Shown in pieces: positions 1 through 13,432 of a stretch of DNA of 64,000 bases; the first letter of the stretch is position 1; every line of letters starts with the position of its first letter. A model generated the notes under the pieces. It was not told where the DNA came from, did not search any database, and saw only the letters and a list, made by a program, of their open reading frames with translations. Source of the DNA: Struthio camelus (lineage: Eukaryota > Chordata > Aves > Struthioniformes > Struthionidae); the NCBI RefSeq assembly GCF_040807025.1, contig NC_090943.1, positions 143,942,764-144,006,763 on the forward strand, written 5' to 3'. The position numbers were made by a program, and so were the translations under genes.

Positions 1-3000
1 TGCACATATCCCTTCTTCTCCTACAAGATCTGAATGTCAGGAAGCAAAGTGTGTTTATGCCATAATAAAAAGAGAAAACTATCATTATTATTTTTTTATA
101 CGTATTTGGGGAATAATTTGAAAAGCACCAAGGAAAATACTATTCTGAAAAGCTTCTAAAAGCATAAATTCATCTCTTACTTTTGCACCTCCCAATAGGT
201 AGCTCTTCACATTTTAGATGCTCAGTTCTGTAAAATGAATCTTGTATTACTTATAAACCAAATGAGCGAGTTACCTTGGGGAAGCAAGCTGTGCAGTGTC
301 AGCTGGCCGGCAGTAAATGTTCAGATACTTGCCTCGCTGGGAAGTTTGCTTCCCTTCTACCCAGGGCTGATTTGATAAGAATAACCCTGTTTCTGCTGGG
401 TGCCAAGAGTGCCAATGAGCAGCTGTCAGAACAGCTGTCACAGACATAGGCAGGTACTTGTCACGGCATGGGACCTTATTCACCGAGCCGAGCTGTGAGA
501 GGCCTGGGAGACTAAGGATTTGGGAAACACCATGTGGCAAGTACATTTAGGGTAACCTATCATTACAAATGGCTGTGTCCCAGCACCCTGCACCTTATTT
601 CTGTCATGTAAATGGCCCAGCTATGACTTGTACTTTTAGTTTTAAGGGACTGGAAGCGGAAGGAGCTTTTTAAACTTATTTTCCGTAACTTAAATCTGTG
701 GAGTTTCCTTCCTTTGGTCTAGAAAAGAGTTTGAAGATTATCCATCCAAATGCATTTTTCAAATTCTTCTTACTTGTTCTTTTTGTTCAAAGAGATCATT
801 TGAGGGAGTTCCTTTTCTTTTCTGCTTTGAAAACTTGTGGCAGTAAACTGACATGTCCCTTTCCCTTTGCATGCTTACCCCAGTACAGAAACTTCAATCA
901 CAGGCTGAGCCAGCTTCTCTCTAAACAGTTTTCTACTTTGATCAGTCTTTGAGCCTACAGGTCTTTTATTAGATTCCACAAATGTATCTCTTGGGGGTAG
1001 GTTCATCAGAATTAGCACTAGATCGAAAATGTCAAAACACCAAAAGACGCAGTCTGTTCTCCCTCCAGCAAAATGCCAGCATCATCAGCCCAGTAGTATT
1101 TTCCCCATACCCTCCTAAAAATCAAGTTGCTAGGGGTTTAACAAGTCTTACTCAAAATGAAAAAGCAAATGAATTGAAGGTGAATCCTTCCAAGTTAACT
1201 GAATAAACCATCCATACAGGGACACTTTTTTAGGGCCAAATGGACTTGAAGATCTATTACCATTTCACATCTCAGCTTTTCCATTTATTGCCCTTGTGGC
1301 TCCTACTTCAAACAAGCCTGGGAGTAGCAGAGCTGCTTTTGTCATGATGTAGATTGAGGACTGTGGTTTCTGCAATCTGTTCTGTATCAGCCGGTCACAG
1401 CTACAAGACAGATCTTCTGGCACACAGAAGTTTCTCTTCTTATAAATAAGGAAATTATTAGTGCATGTGAATAATTGAGCAGAAAACTGTTTGGATAACA
1501 GATGGGCTTTCAAAACAATAATGATTCTAGTGGTCCTAAAAGGCAATTATATTTACATACAGCCAACACTGCAGGATCATATGATACTGACTTTTCAGCT
1601 TGAATAAAAACAACTAGAACTGGAATAGTTGAGATAAAAACTATTTCTAAAGTATTTCTAGGCTTATCCAGTTCTATTAATCACATTAGTGACTTTCTTT
1701 ACTCAGCACCCTATCCAAAAGTTTGAAAGGAAGAACTGTTATTCATAGACATATTCACTTAAAAGACAAAACTGACTGGTGTGTGAGCTGTAGTTTTTAT
1801 TATTAGTTGTTCTGTAAAAAGTTCCTGTTAGGCTCAGGCATTTAAGTGCGTGCTGCGAACGCTGCAGGACGGTGCTCTGCGTGGGCTCGCTCAGGCACTG
1901 CTCCGCAGCTGAGCTGGCTGAAGCACTGACTGCTGCAGCTTTCTCCTTTTCTCCTCACCTCACTGGTGGAGACTGCTGCCCTCTCCGATATGCTCGCTCA
2001 GGCAGCTCATTTTACCTGCCTCCACCCTGTATCAGGGACATTGATTTAAGACATATTAAACAGTAAAAACAAGCAAAAAAAAACCCCAAAACAGAACAAA
2101 ATCCTTAATTACAAAAGCAACTATTCTCGCAGGTAGAGAAAACAAGTGCATGAGCAATTGAGTTGGCAGGTAGCAGCAAATACCTTGCTTTGGGAACTGT
2201 GCCAAGCAGCTGAGAGCAGAAAGGGCAGAGAGTAATATCCCCAGCAGCACATCTGCACTTGGAAGAGAATGTGTCATCTCCCTACTATGTGCCACAAGGT
2301 GCCAGTTACCTAAGCAATGAGGATAAAAGGGTCTTACTATTGCTTCTGCAAACAAAGAATTTCTCTAATCACCTCATTTATCTGCTTGTTTTTTAATCTA
2401 GTTTAGCTTCATTCCCTTTCTTACTCATCTCTGTATATATTTTGTATACATACATGTGTGTCTGGGTATATACATGGACACAAACATATATTAAAGTATA
2501 TGCCAAAGGAATAGCGTAGGAGCAAAACATGTATTTAGAAGCTGGAAGTGTCAGAATTAAGGTTGCCTGTTCATCCTGGCACAAAAGTTGTTGTCCTACG
2601 CTTGCAATTGCAATTCATTCATCCGAAGCTTTAATTATCTGAGTGCAAATTTCCTGCCCTCCTTCCCGTACTGTGCTCTATTTCATTCCACATGCAAATA
2701 TCATCATTATTATTTTAGTTCTTTCTGCTATGGCTCCAAAGGGTCTAGATGCAAAGCGCTGTCAATGATCTACGTGGAAGGCTTCAGATGAGAGGACCAG
2801 GCGTGTTCCCCGTGGGCTAACATAACTGAAGCTTCGGTATCTGACTTATCTCTTATTTACAATAGGGTCAAACTCATCTGTTCTGCGTTGTGTCTTTCCT
2901 GACAGCTCTTGGCAGCGCAGTGCCTCAGCTGTGAAGGGGATTTGGTAGGTGGGAAGAACTGCCATTGCTGTCTTCATCATCAGCCCTGGGGAGCAGGAGA

Positions 3001-6000
3001 TGACCAAATGCCAGGATCTCTGCACTGGCTATGGTTAGCACTTGGAAGTGACCTCCCAACTATTTTGTTTCATCGGCATTTTAGCTGCTCTCAGTAGGCC
3101 ATTATGTTCATGGGCCTCCTCGGATGCACAGAGTTTTTGCACAGAGTTTTTGTAGTGCTGATACTTGGTAACTGCTGCTCGTGCAGGCATCAGAGTACCC
3201 CTACTACACTCTCCAGACTAACAAAGTGCTGATTCCTCTTTTCCTTATCTTTTCTGCCCCTCAATTAGGTTATTCCACACCATTCTTCTTCCATTGTACT
3301 CACCACATTATTTTCTTTAAGCCTTGTCTTCAAGGCTATTAACAGCTCTACCTCAGCCAATATCTTAGAATGAATTCTGTTTCATAGCTTGTTTCAGTTC
3401 AGAGAAATAAACTACCCCTCCTCCATCTCACCTTGCTGATGATGCTGGCTTTGATGTTCATTTTTTTCTTCCTACATCAGTTTTTTAAAGTTTTTCTTCC
3501 TTCTGCATTGCTCAATGGTACATCATTTATTGTACATGGGAACAATCACTTATTGCAGCATCCTCTCAGATTGGGTTTGGGATGTGACTACCATATTACT
3601 GTGGACAGTGTCAGACAGTGAATGTAGTCAGCAGAGACTCAGAAAGTTGGCAGCATGGATCCCTGGTAAATATCTACAATGTGGCTTTCTTACTATTTGT
3701 AGCAGTGAGAAAATGTCACCAGAACCTTAACTACAGAACCTACTACAGTTAATTCAAGATGAGCAGGCAGCAGTTTGTAGCAATGCCCTTTACTGCTTGC
3801 ATTAGGCATGTCCACCTGATTCATGGCTATAATAAAGAAGTGACCACAATTTAAACATTCAGATATGAGATGGGGATGAGAGAGACCACATAGCAAACGT
3901 GTAAAAATTGTTGTATACATGAGGATTCACATCAGTCTTTCAAAGTCAGACTTATAGAATAGCTGCAAGTTAGGGAGCCAGCCAGGGACGTGGCCACAAC
4001 GTTGGTCCTTAGAACTGCATGTGGATGGGACATTGTGTGAATAAGGAACTCTTTTTTTCTTAAAAAGCCAGAGAGTCAAATGCCAAGTCTGCCAGGCAGT
4101 CAGTACATCAGGAGTCAGACAGGAATCAGCTCTTTTAAATATCAGGCCGTCATATGCAGGAATTTTATTTTTTGCGTCATAAAAACAGGAAATATTTTAA
4201 TGCCTTTTCTTTAGTTATTCATCTCCACTTGATAGCCCCAAAGATTTATTCACTGACTCCAGTTGACGAATTAGCAAATCTAAACCATGTTAACTGAGGT
4301 AATCTATTTCCTGCTTACTTTCAGATATTAAAGATGCACTAAAAATAGACTCTTTGTTTAGATGATTTGATAAATAATTAATAAACCTACAAAAACTCAC
4401 AACCAAAAACAGGGAAGAGCCTATATTCAATAGGAGTTGTTAGTAAGAGATAGTTCAACTGTTTTAAAATCACTTTGAAAAAATGTATAATCTGTAGATA
4501 ATTAAAATAATCAGAAAATATTTAAGTAAGTAGTTTATTCTTGTAAATAATAGTTATTATTTACAGCCCAGATGTGTTTAATCACCTCACCCACCCCCTC
4601 ACCCCAGCTGGGATTATAGCGGCATTATGCAAACTGGCCTAAGAGATGTAAAAGATATTTCCTGCTGCTCAATTTATGTTCTTATTTTGAACGAGCAAAT
4701 AAAAAAAAAAAGAGTGCAATAAAGAAAATGAAAAAAATAGCATGTAAAAGTTATGGGAAAATATGTTTCCCAAGACCAGCTATGTGAGTAGCTATCTTTA
4801 TTAAATACTTTTAAACAAATATATAAGAAATAAAATGTCACTAATCCACATTTGCTACCTACTTAGTTAATGTAAAGTTATACCTTCAGAGAATGTGATG
4901 GCATGCTTCAGGGTTTAGCATATTTCAGAGTTGCCAGATGCTTCAGTGAAGTAAGTGAACTGTAGCGTGTGCGTCAAATTCCTGTAACTTTGTACACCAA
5001 GATGAACAGGCTGTGCTGGTTTTGAAGCTGCAAATATGGGACTGGTGAACCAAACACATGATCTATAAAGAGAATATGCCATCAAGTCTACTCTGTGGTG
5101 TGAAAGCAAATGGACTAGCCAGTGGGAAGAAAATAATACCACATTCCAGGCTTTAATATAGCTTTGCAGTATATCAGGCACACCCAGCATTTCCGGGTCA
5201 GCAATACGCTGTGTTAAGGCTTTTCCCTTTTAGCCTTTTTTCACCACTTTTTAGCTAGGTACCGCCTTTTGCCATGGAATTCTCCTCTACTATCTTGTGA
5301 TGTAAACACATTCATGGAGTTTGGCAATTTTAAGTTACACGTAGATCTCTCAGAAACAGCACAATTCAATCTAGTTTTAATCATTTAAGTCTTTAAGCCA
5401 AGAAGGTTGTTATGGACAACCCTCAAGTCGATGTTTGCCACCAAAAAGGTCAAAATGTGCCATCTCTCTGAAATATTGTAGAGTGTTAGATATACTGGTG
5501 TGATATTTTCTAATAAATGTTCAATTTATTATGATGAATGATTAATCTGTTTTATTCTCCTTGTATTTGTAATGCTTTTATTTGTATGCTTTCACAAGAC
5601 ATATTACCTTAAGTAATTGCTATAGGACCAGTTTTGGTCCTACTGAAATTAATGTAAAGCTCCTGTTAGCTTTGTTGAGAGAAAGAATTAGCACAACATA
5701 AGCATCTTTACTTAGTTTTTAAAGCCCTGGTAATCACCAGGTTTTTATATTTTTGCTACTGGATCACACGTACGTGTTCTTCTGCACTTGCAGATACAAA
5801 AGGATGAATTCAGTTCTGAAGTACAGAAGGACAGGTGGCCAAAAGCCAGTAGGATTGCATACTGTTGTGCTAGATTCCAACTGGCTGCTTAGCTGTAACG
5901 TCATCCTTTCATGTATTCGATTTTGTGTTGGTGCTTCGTCTGATATAAGAACTAAATTAAATACAACTGTTCATGTGACATTCATGTCATGGTCTTGCTT

Positions 6001-6611
6001 TCAAATTTGTGGGATGAAAAATGCATCAATAGCTCACTTTCATAGTCATAATTTTTTTATGAAAGCAGTGTACAGGAGACTGAATGGCTGCAAGTGAAGG
6101 GTGTTAACTGTGCAGCAGTTCAGACTTTAATAAAACATAAGTTATTAAATAGTATTTATATATAGAATTAGTGGAGCAAACTGTTACTCACTTTAAACGA
6201 ATGTTATCAGTTGCTTTTCTTAAGACCACTGAACAGATAAAGAATCATGCCAAAGGTATTATGGAGCAAACTGTTTAACTGATTTTGATATACAGAAGTA
6301 CTCCACCAGTTCTCCAGGGAAGTATGTCTTCCTTAGCTCCAGTAAAGGAAATAAATAGACTTCTTGGTTTCAGACTTTCACATTTCGAATTTTAGTTCAC
6401 TAGGTTAGCTTAGGTTTAGTTGTGTTAGTAACCTGTCAGCAAGGACTTCCTCAGAAAGGAGGCATCCTTTGTGCTCATTTTCTCTTTAAACTCTTTGCTT
6501 CCACTGAAGAGAGGGCAATGTTAACCCGCTCCTAAGAGATTCTTTAGTTTGTAAAGCTCTAAATGCTCTTTGAAAAACAAAATAAAACAAATTTAAAGAA
6601 ATTACTGCCAA
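1..6611. other. Intergenic DNA downstream of ZFPM2
   Basis: This stretch lies beyond the inferred ZFPM2 polyadenylation site. It is AT-rich with frequent stops in all frames. The longest open frames (for example 114 codons at 5753-6097, plus strand) lack recognisable domains and have no splice or start context to support them. A short tandem duplication of a 14-bp unit containing GCACAGAGTTTTT sits near 3126-3153. I recognise no gene, RNA or transposon with confidence. Confidence 0.6.
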
Positions 6612-7607
6612 ACATCTCCAATGATCTGGAATTTTATTCCATCCATATACATGCATAGTAACAACATTTGTTGAGAAATTATTTCTATCAGAAGTAGAAC
6701 ATTATCTTTGTGATCACCAGTTGCAGTATTGCTACTCTTATATTTAAATATATCTTATATATGAATTAGATTCATAATTGCAGCATTGAGTTTAGGGTTT
6801 TGTTTTTGACTGTGCCTTTCAAAAGATAAAACTGATTGATATGACCTCATTACTTACAATACTGCTTCCAGTAATTTTGTTCATTCTTTATAAAGTATTG
6901 CATTTAACAGCAAAGGTTTAAAAATTGAGACAGAGATGCATCAGCGAAAGAAAATACAAGTACTATACAAGAAAAAAATTGCCATCTTCATTTAACGTAC
7001 GTTTCAGATTAAGAAAGTGGACAGAAACATACTGCTACATACAAATGCAAAGCCTAATGACTAAGGTACTGTATCTGCTAAAATATAAAGTGCAAACTGA
7101 GCCCAATTGTTCAAAAAATTGAAATTTTAAGGCGAACTTTACAGCATAGTTGAAACTTTTTTGCAAGTTATATTTTAGCATATACATATATCTGCAACAG
7201 CATATAAGAAAAAAAATCAGGATACACAAGTGCTTTTGAAGCTATTTCTAAAATGCTTTTCTGTATTGTTTGTGACTATTTTCTTTAAAATCTACTATAC
7301 AGTGCAAACCATATGTGCTACACAATAACTATACAATAACATTACAAATGACTTTAATATAAAGTTTTTAAATAAAAAATAACATAACTACAGCTATGAA
7401 TACTGCTGGTAAAATAAATTAATATTTTTGAAAATGGCACCAATAATACACTTTACTAATGGACTGTAATGAAATTACACCTTTAAGTCTTCAACTCAGC
7501 AATAGTGAATTATCTCCTGATTGTCCAGATGTAATTCAAACAGCTTTCTTTAGACTGTATGGAACAATATGCTAAACACAGGTACCAAAGGTGACCGACC
7601 AATTGTT
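6612..7607 (-). other. ZFPM2: ZFPM2 3' untranslated region
   Basis: About 1 kb of AT-rich sequence runs on the minus strand from the ZFPM2 stop codon to the first canonical AATAAA. Its length is close to that of the mammalian 3' UTR as I recall it. On the minus strand it contains two CAGTATT heptamers (7405-7399 and 6865-6859), which match the miR-200b/c/429 seed. It also has two TTGCACT heptamers (7307-7301 and 7095-7089; miR-130/301 seed) and a GCACTTTA octamer (7093-7086; miR-17/20/93/106 seed). An ATTAAA at 7358-7353 could serve as a weak proximal poly(A) signal. The 3' boundary is inferred from the hexamer, not from cDNA. Confidence 0.75.
6633..6638 (-). terminator. ZFPM2: Polyadenylation signal AATAAA of ZFPM2
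   Basis: This is the first AATAAA on the minus strand after the stop codon at 7608. About 40-75 nt further downstream the strand becomes U/GU-rich (around 6560-6600, reading TTTGTTTTATTTTGTTTTT). That is the arrangement expected of a cleavage/polyadenylation site, so cleavage probably falls around 6610-6625. The upstream ATTAAA at 7358-7353 is the only obvious alternative. Confidence 0.65.
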
Positions 7608-10099
7608 TCATTTGACATGTTCTGCTGCATGTGACGAGCAATAAAACTTCTTATGAGTTATAAAGTTTGAAAGATTGTTGAACTGGATGTCACACAGTCG
7701 GCAATATTTTCCACTGGTTGGGGCCTGGGTAGAACCATTCACTCCTTTTGCTATACTAGACAACTGTTCCTCCGCTGTAGGAATTGCTGGAGAGACATTT
7801 TCATTTGCAGTTAAAGGATTCTCAGAGATCCAGGAGGGAGACTTGTGCCCATCTTCATGTGGAGGATTCTGGGAAATGTTCTCTTGTTGTGGGTTTGCTG
7901 TAGATCTTTCCTCCTGTTTTAGTCCCCCATTAACTATTACCATGCCTCGGTTTTTTGGCAATAATGGAAGAGATTCTTTCTTCTGCACAGCACATCCATT
8001 TGAAGGAGTTTGGCCTTTAGGAGATTCACTTTCTGTATTTGTGCTTTGATCTACATCAGTATTATGAATGACAAGAGAACCAGAAATGTAATCACTTGGC
8101 TTTATTCCATAATATGGGGAAAGCTGATCTGCTCCTTTAGCTTTCTTTATTGCTCCAGGGTAAAGGCATTGTGGAAGAAACAAATGTTTGTTTTCTTCTT
8201 TTGTAGCAATAAGCTGGGCTGCTTCACTAAAGACTTTTAGTCCTTGAAGTGTTGCTAAGTGTGTCGAAAATAAGTTTCCATTAGGAGAGGACTGTTTTGA
8301 GTTTCCATTTTTCTCACATTTGATTATGTTTCTTTCATAACTGACATCTGGGCTGTTTCTTTCACTTTCCGGGTTTTGAAACACCTTGCTCTCCAGTTGA
8401 CCCAGGTCATTACGCTGATGGGCAGTGACAGGGCAAAAATTTTGCTTATGAGCAAGGTAGTTCTCCACCTTGTTAAAACTGATCTTGCACACTGTGCACT
8501 CATGGTAGTCCAGCAGCCTTTTAGGAGAAGTGGATGTCCTCTCTGACTGGGATAAACATTTTTTACTGAGATCTATTGGCACATCCATCTCCAAGCAAGC
8601 AACAGTAGAGTGTGGAGTATCACACTTTGAAACTGGAACACACTTGTTCATAGATAGGGATGTTTCCAGATGCTTTGAGACTATTCCTGGAAATATATCA
8701 CATCGTGGATGGTAACATTCTCCAAGGCCTTCTGCCGACTCTTGAGTAGAAGTACAAGGATTGCCAAGATTAGCAACATCTAGAAATCGTTGCTGAACTA
8801 GGGGTGGCCTTTGCTCTTGCTCCGGTAGGCACATCTCATACATCTTCCTTCGCTTCCGGGTACGCATCGTTCTCTGCATGGCAGGCACTTTGTTGGAAGC
8901 AGACCTCTTCAGGGGGGGATCATGGCGAGTGGCACAATAATACTGCTTGTGGACCATGTATGTTTCATGTCTGCTGAAAGTAATATTACAAGCTTCACAC
9001 GTGGTCTTACTGGGATCACTCTCCCCTTCTACTAAAGGAGTGCTGGGATTCTTCACATCAGAAGGTTTTCCATTTATCTTCTCATCACCATTGCTTGCAC
9101 TTGACAACTTCTTAGCTTGTGCTGTAAAGTCTTTATCATGACCTTTATTGTTTGGCCCAATCAAATCTAAAACACTCGAAGAGTTTATGCAAGGGGTCTG
9201 CAGAAGCTGATTCTCAGGATCCGATGTGTGAGGAGTTGTATTCAAGATGTTTATAGAGCTTTGACCATTACTGGGACTTACAGCTTCTGGCATTTTTTCT
9301 GGAACACTGGAAAAATCTGGTGACTTCGCCATCTGCTGCCATCGGCTGCTGCAGTAATGCTTTTTGTGTACCAAGTAGTTGTCTAAATTATTGAATGTTA
9401 TGTTACACTCAAAACATGTAGCCCCTTTTGGCATCAAAGGACTGTAAATTACAGGAGGATAATTGCTACTTCCATGCCTCAGTCTTCGATGTACCAGTTC
9501 AGACATTTTGGCTAATATCTCTGAAGCCTGAGGAACCACAGTGATGTCCTGGGGGAAAGCAAACTGGGAAAGAAAAGGTCCCATTGGGAAAGAAGGGCCA
9601 ATATTGGGCTGAACAGGCGATGAGGCAAGTCTTGGACTGGATGGTTCAGATTTTATTTTAGTGTATGAAAAACTTTGCTTATTTGTTGCAGGCTGTGTTT
9701 CTGGCCTCTGGTTTGGAAGGAAAAGTGGAGTCTTTTTTTCACATTTATCGAGCTCCGTATCAGAACTTGCATCTTTAGTCTGCATGGTCTTTTGGCTTTG
9801 GGGAACATCATTTCTGCTCAACAGGTCCGTTGCTGGCTGTAAACCTTCTTCGTTTCCACTTGGTGAGTGTTCAATGTCACTTTCTCTCTGAATCTTGTTG
9901 CCAGAGACATGTAACTCTTGGTGCTGCAGTAGCTCCCTCTGAGTTTGGAAGCCAAAATGGCAGTGATTGCATCTAAAGGCAGCTTGAGTAAGATGAGAGA
10001 ACAGGTGCTGATGAAAGTTAATCACTGAGTCTGCAGTGTAAGTACAAACTGTGCATTTCAAACTAGCACCAGGGGGGAGAAATTCTTCCATCTTCACTC
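7608..10099 (-). CDS. ZFPM2: ZFPM2 (FOG-2) terminal coding exon: zinc fingers 3-8, CtBP motif, stop
   Basis: FOG-2 is a nuclear cofactor that binds the N-terminal finger of GATA4/5/6 and mostly represses, in heart, coronary vessel, diaphragm and gonad development. The exon starts after a TTTTCTGTAG acceptor with GA, which completes a glycine codon, then encodes [10 protein letters not shown] onward for 829 more residues to the stop (frame 10097-7608). Counting residues from that valine, fingers are: C2H2 at 15-35 and 43-63; C2HC at 228-249, 367-388, 534-555 and 799-820, all with intact metal ligands. A PIDLSKK CtBP-binding motif is at 507-513 and a basic patch TRKRRK at 413-418. SUMO-type sites are VKME (K2), IKSE (K149), IKCE (K593) and TKEE (K633). 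Adding 322 gives human numbering exactly, with no net indel, so the protein is complete at its C terminus. Family assignment is near certain. Confidence 0.98.
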
Positions 10100-13000
10100 C
10101 TACAGAAAAGATAAATAGGTAAAAAAGTAAAATGCAAGTTAAAAGTGACCATTTTTCCCTTCATGATGTACACAGGAAAATCAGTTGCACAGAAAGCACA
10201 AACCCAGTAAGAACTACTAATTTTCTTCTGATGAGAATCTTGCATACATATTAGTCTAGAAATACTTGGACTGGTTCAGAATCTCTTTTCCCTGAACTGC
10301 TGGAGGAGATTCATAGTCTTCCACTCTGCTTTAGAATGCCTTAGTTTCTGTATGTATTAAGCATAGATGAAGGGAAAGGAAGAACAATAAAAGGAAAGGA
10401 AAGGAACAATAAAAATAGACCAGACTTATTCTAAACGAGTAAGTCTTAGAAACTGCAGTTTTAAGTATGGGGGACATAAGGTTCCCCATACACAATCACT
10501 GGATATTTGGAACGCAGAGGGAGCGCATCAAGGTCAAGGGGTTCAAGGTTATTATGCGGCTTCTTTGAGGTACAGCCCTAGAACTCTGAGGGTGCCTGAA
10601 AGCCACAGACAGAGAGGAGCGCTTTTCTAATGATTTTCATTACTGATGCTCAACTCTTTGCTTGCACGAATTGACTGGGAGGAGAGAGACAGAAGACTAT
10701 AGTGTGGGAACAGGACACAGAACTGTCCTCATCAGAGATGACTGATGAGTTGAGTTCATTGTGAAGGGAGCAGGAAGAATAAGACAGAGCTTCACCAGCA
10801 TTTTATCTCCCACATATAATGGCTGTAGGCAGCTACTGCTGTAATACAACACCTTTTCCTTACAGAATTGTTAACAGCTCTCCCTATCTAGAACTGCACA
10901 TTCAAAGACACGTTACAATCATTGCTGAAGCAAAAAACATGTTTCACGGTATTTTGAAGCTGAAAATGCTTAAAAAGAGATAAGTTGTCTCTTGTGGCAA
11001 CATTGATTCTGATTATTCGTTAGATGATAAATGTGAGAAATAGTCAGTAGGGATGATGTTTTAAATCTAAATCAAACATGGGTATTTGTTTTGTCTACAC
11101 ACACATACACATACACACCCCGGTCACTTAGACCAGGTTTGTTGTAGTAGAACAATATAAAACTCTAAGAATATTGTGGTTCAGTCTGTGGAAAGTCATT
11201 CTATCATTCTGTCAGGCCTAGAGGTCCTCACTTTGCTCCTAGTGTCTGTCAATCTCCCATTTGTGAGATACATTTAGTGCTTGAACTACTCTGGGCCTCA
11301 AAAGCCAGAACTGAGCAGAAGAGATATACTGCACTTTAATAAGCGCTTTTTCCCTGCCAGGCACTTTTTGATCAGGAGGGCATTAGAGCCTTTAGTTCCT
11401 CCACTGCCACAAGTTGCTGTTTCTTATACTTCTTCATTATGTGATATAGTCATAGTGGAGTGTGGGTACAGACTCTCCATCTAAATGCATCTAAAATTCA
11501 TGCTCCAGTAACGTAGGTCTGCTACAGCCTCCAGCTGGAACTGTAACAGAACCTGAAGCAAACACAGCACTAGGTTACAGGGTATTTGGAGGAGGAAGTT
11601 GTCAAGTGTATTGCAGAAGCTGCTCTAACTTTTTATACGCTGCCTACAAGAATTAAAGATTGATCAGATCTGAAAAAGAACAAGAATGATTCAACTGACT
11701 GGTTTATGACTAAAAAGGAGGGGAGAAATGAAGATCTTCTCTCCCAGAAGTACCTGATTTTAATCACCAGGCTGTAAGACATTTTAGGCTGGATGCATTC
11801 ACTTGCTCTTGTTGAAGCTGTTCCACTGTTCACTAAATATTTAAATATTTGCAAGGCAAGAGAGACAGAAAATGGCTGTAGCCTGATATTCAGAGTTAAG
11901 ACCTGGAAGCACAAAAAGGTCTGACCTCTAAATGAATGGCTACTTGTTGTCAACGTTGTTTACACAAGGAAGTTTCTCACCTAGCATACTCCTTCTTCTA
12001 GTCCTACTCTGGGAGGTACTCAACTCCTCCTATGCACTGAATAAAAAGCCAAAACACATTATTTGAACCTGTGGCTTCTATGAGATAAATGCACTGATTA
12101 GAAATGCCTACAGACAGAGCAGTGGTGGTGGTGGTGAGGTGGTCTCTTTAACTTTCCGGTTAGATACAAATGCTTCTGCTTCTGCTTGTGGTAGAGCTGA
12201 GGTGGTATGGAAAGTTTACTAACTTTTGCGTACTCAAACATGTATTTTGACATCCTCTATAATGCAGTCTCTGTACTTTCTTTTCTTTGCAAATAATGAA
12301 ATTATAATTAAAGAAGTACCAGAAGAAGAAATGTCACATCTCCACCGTTTGGGAGAAAAAAAAAAAAAAGATTTAGATTTGTAATTGCTTCCTAAATATC
12401 AGAGGAGCATTTTTTACTTCACTAAGTCCACAGAACAGACTCCCTTTTCCCCAGGAGCATTCAGTTTTCACACTGCAGCTGAATAGACTTTCTGTGAATT
12501 CCTGGAATTCCTGGAACTCCCTTGTCTCTTTCCAAACATTGTTCTGTACACTAGACAGCCAACATACCCATACCTGATATGACAGTCTTTCTTATTTGCA
12601 GATTTTGCATGCTAACAGAAACTCCAATGCAGAATGTTCTGCAAACTCATAACCTGTGAGTTCAGGCCTAATTCAGAAAAAATTTAAATAGTACACTCAC
12701 AGGATCTCCAGGGAGTGAGATAGGATCCCTGCTAAGTTCCAGATTTTTAATCACTGGAATTTTTTAATCCCTCCTTCCGTAAGTCCAATATTATTAATTT
12801 TAAAAATATGGACAATGGAAATACTATCCCCATTTTATAAAGAAGGAAAGGAACATTCAGAAGTTATGGAACAAGTGGCTTGGAAAAAGTACACAGAGAG
12901 TTCCTAACCCTACTCCTGAAAGCCTCCTGCCTTAAAATTAGAAGCCTACTCTAGGACCCTGAGATCATATATTGTGAGGACTTGGTCTCTGACAGCGTGT

Positions 13001-13185
13001 ATCTCTCCACTGAGTGTCAAAAGAGCGCAGGTAAAGACTGTGGTGGTCCAGGAGACTAATGTTTGGTGGGCAAAATCCTGATGTAATCATCAAGTCTCTC
13101 AGGGACCAAGCAGCAGTCTAATGTCTAGATTCCTGAACACACCCTCGCCAGTAAAGAAATGCCGCCTCTATGTGTGAATACACAC

Positions 13186-13217
<32 letters not shown>

Positions 13218-13432
13218 CATTCAAATAAAGATAAGTAGATTAGAGAAATGACACTGCTTACACGAGAGAGGTGCATGGAGGAGAATATACGTCAGAAACT
13301 TGACATCTTAGTAGTATGTACACCCAATGCTTGCATATATTTTGAGAGACATTGACCACTGAATGTTTACAGTGATTAATTCTTAGAACAGTTAAATCTA
13401 GAACCCAATACAAGAAGATATATGGCACTTAC
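10100..13432 (-). other. ZFPM2: ZFPM2 last intron
   Basis: This 3.3-kb intron has a GTAAGTG donor at the 13433 side and a TTTTCTGTAG acceptor at the 10099 side; phase is 1 on both sides. It holds a GGAAAGGAA-type purine repeat near 10374-10415, a short CA-rich tract near 11095-11120, a GTGGTG tract near 12122-12142, an A-run near 12357-12369 and a (GA)14 microsatellite. I see no other coding content. Confidence 0.85.
13190..13218. repeat. (GA)n microsatellite, about 14 units
   Basis: An uninterrupted GA dinucleotide run lies in the last ZFPM2 intron, about 215 nt upstream of the donor side of the 225-nt exon in window coordinates. On the minus (transcribed) strand it reads as a CT-rich tract inside the intron. 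It is likely length-polymorphic. Confidence 0.9.

Noticed and set aside
3211..3290. CR1-antisense-like start (CTCTCCAGACTAACAAA)
   Set aside because: The resemblance fades after about 20 bases, too little to call an element.
5753..6097. 114-codon plus-strand frame just downstream of ZFPM2
   Set aside because: No recognisable domain, composition like the flanks and no splice or start context supporting it.
7675..9891. Several plus-strand open frames of 61-124 codons opposite the ZFPM2 terminal exon
   Set aside because: They are antisense shadows of the conserved zinc-finger coding sequence, with no independent domains.
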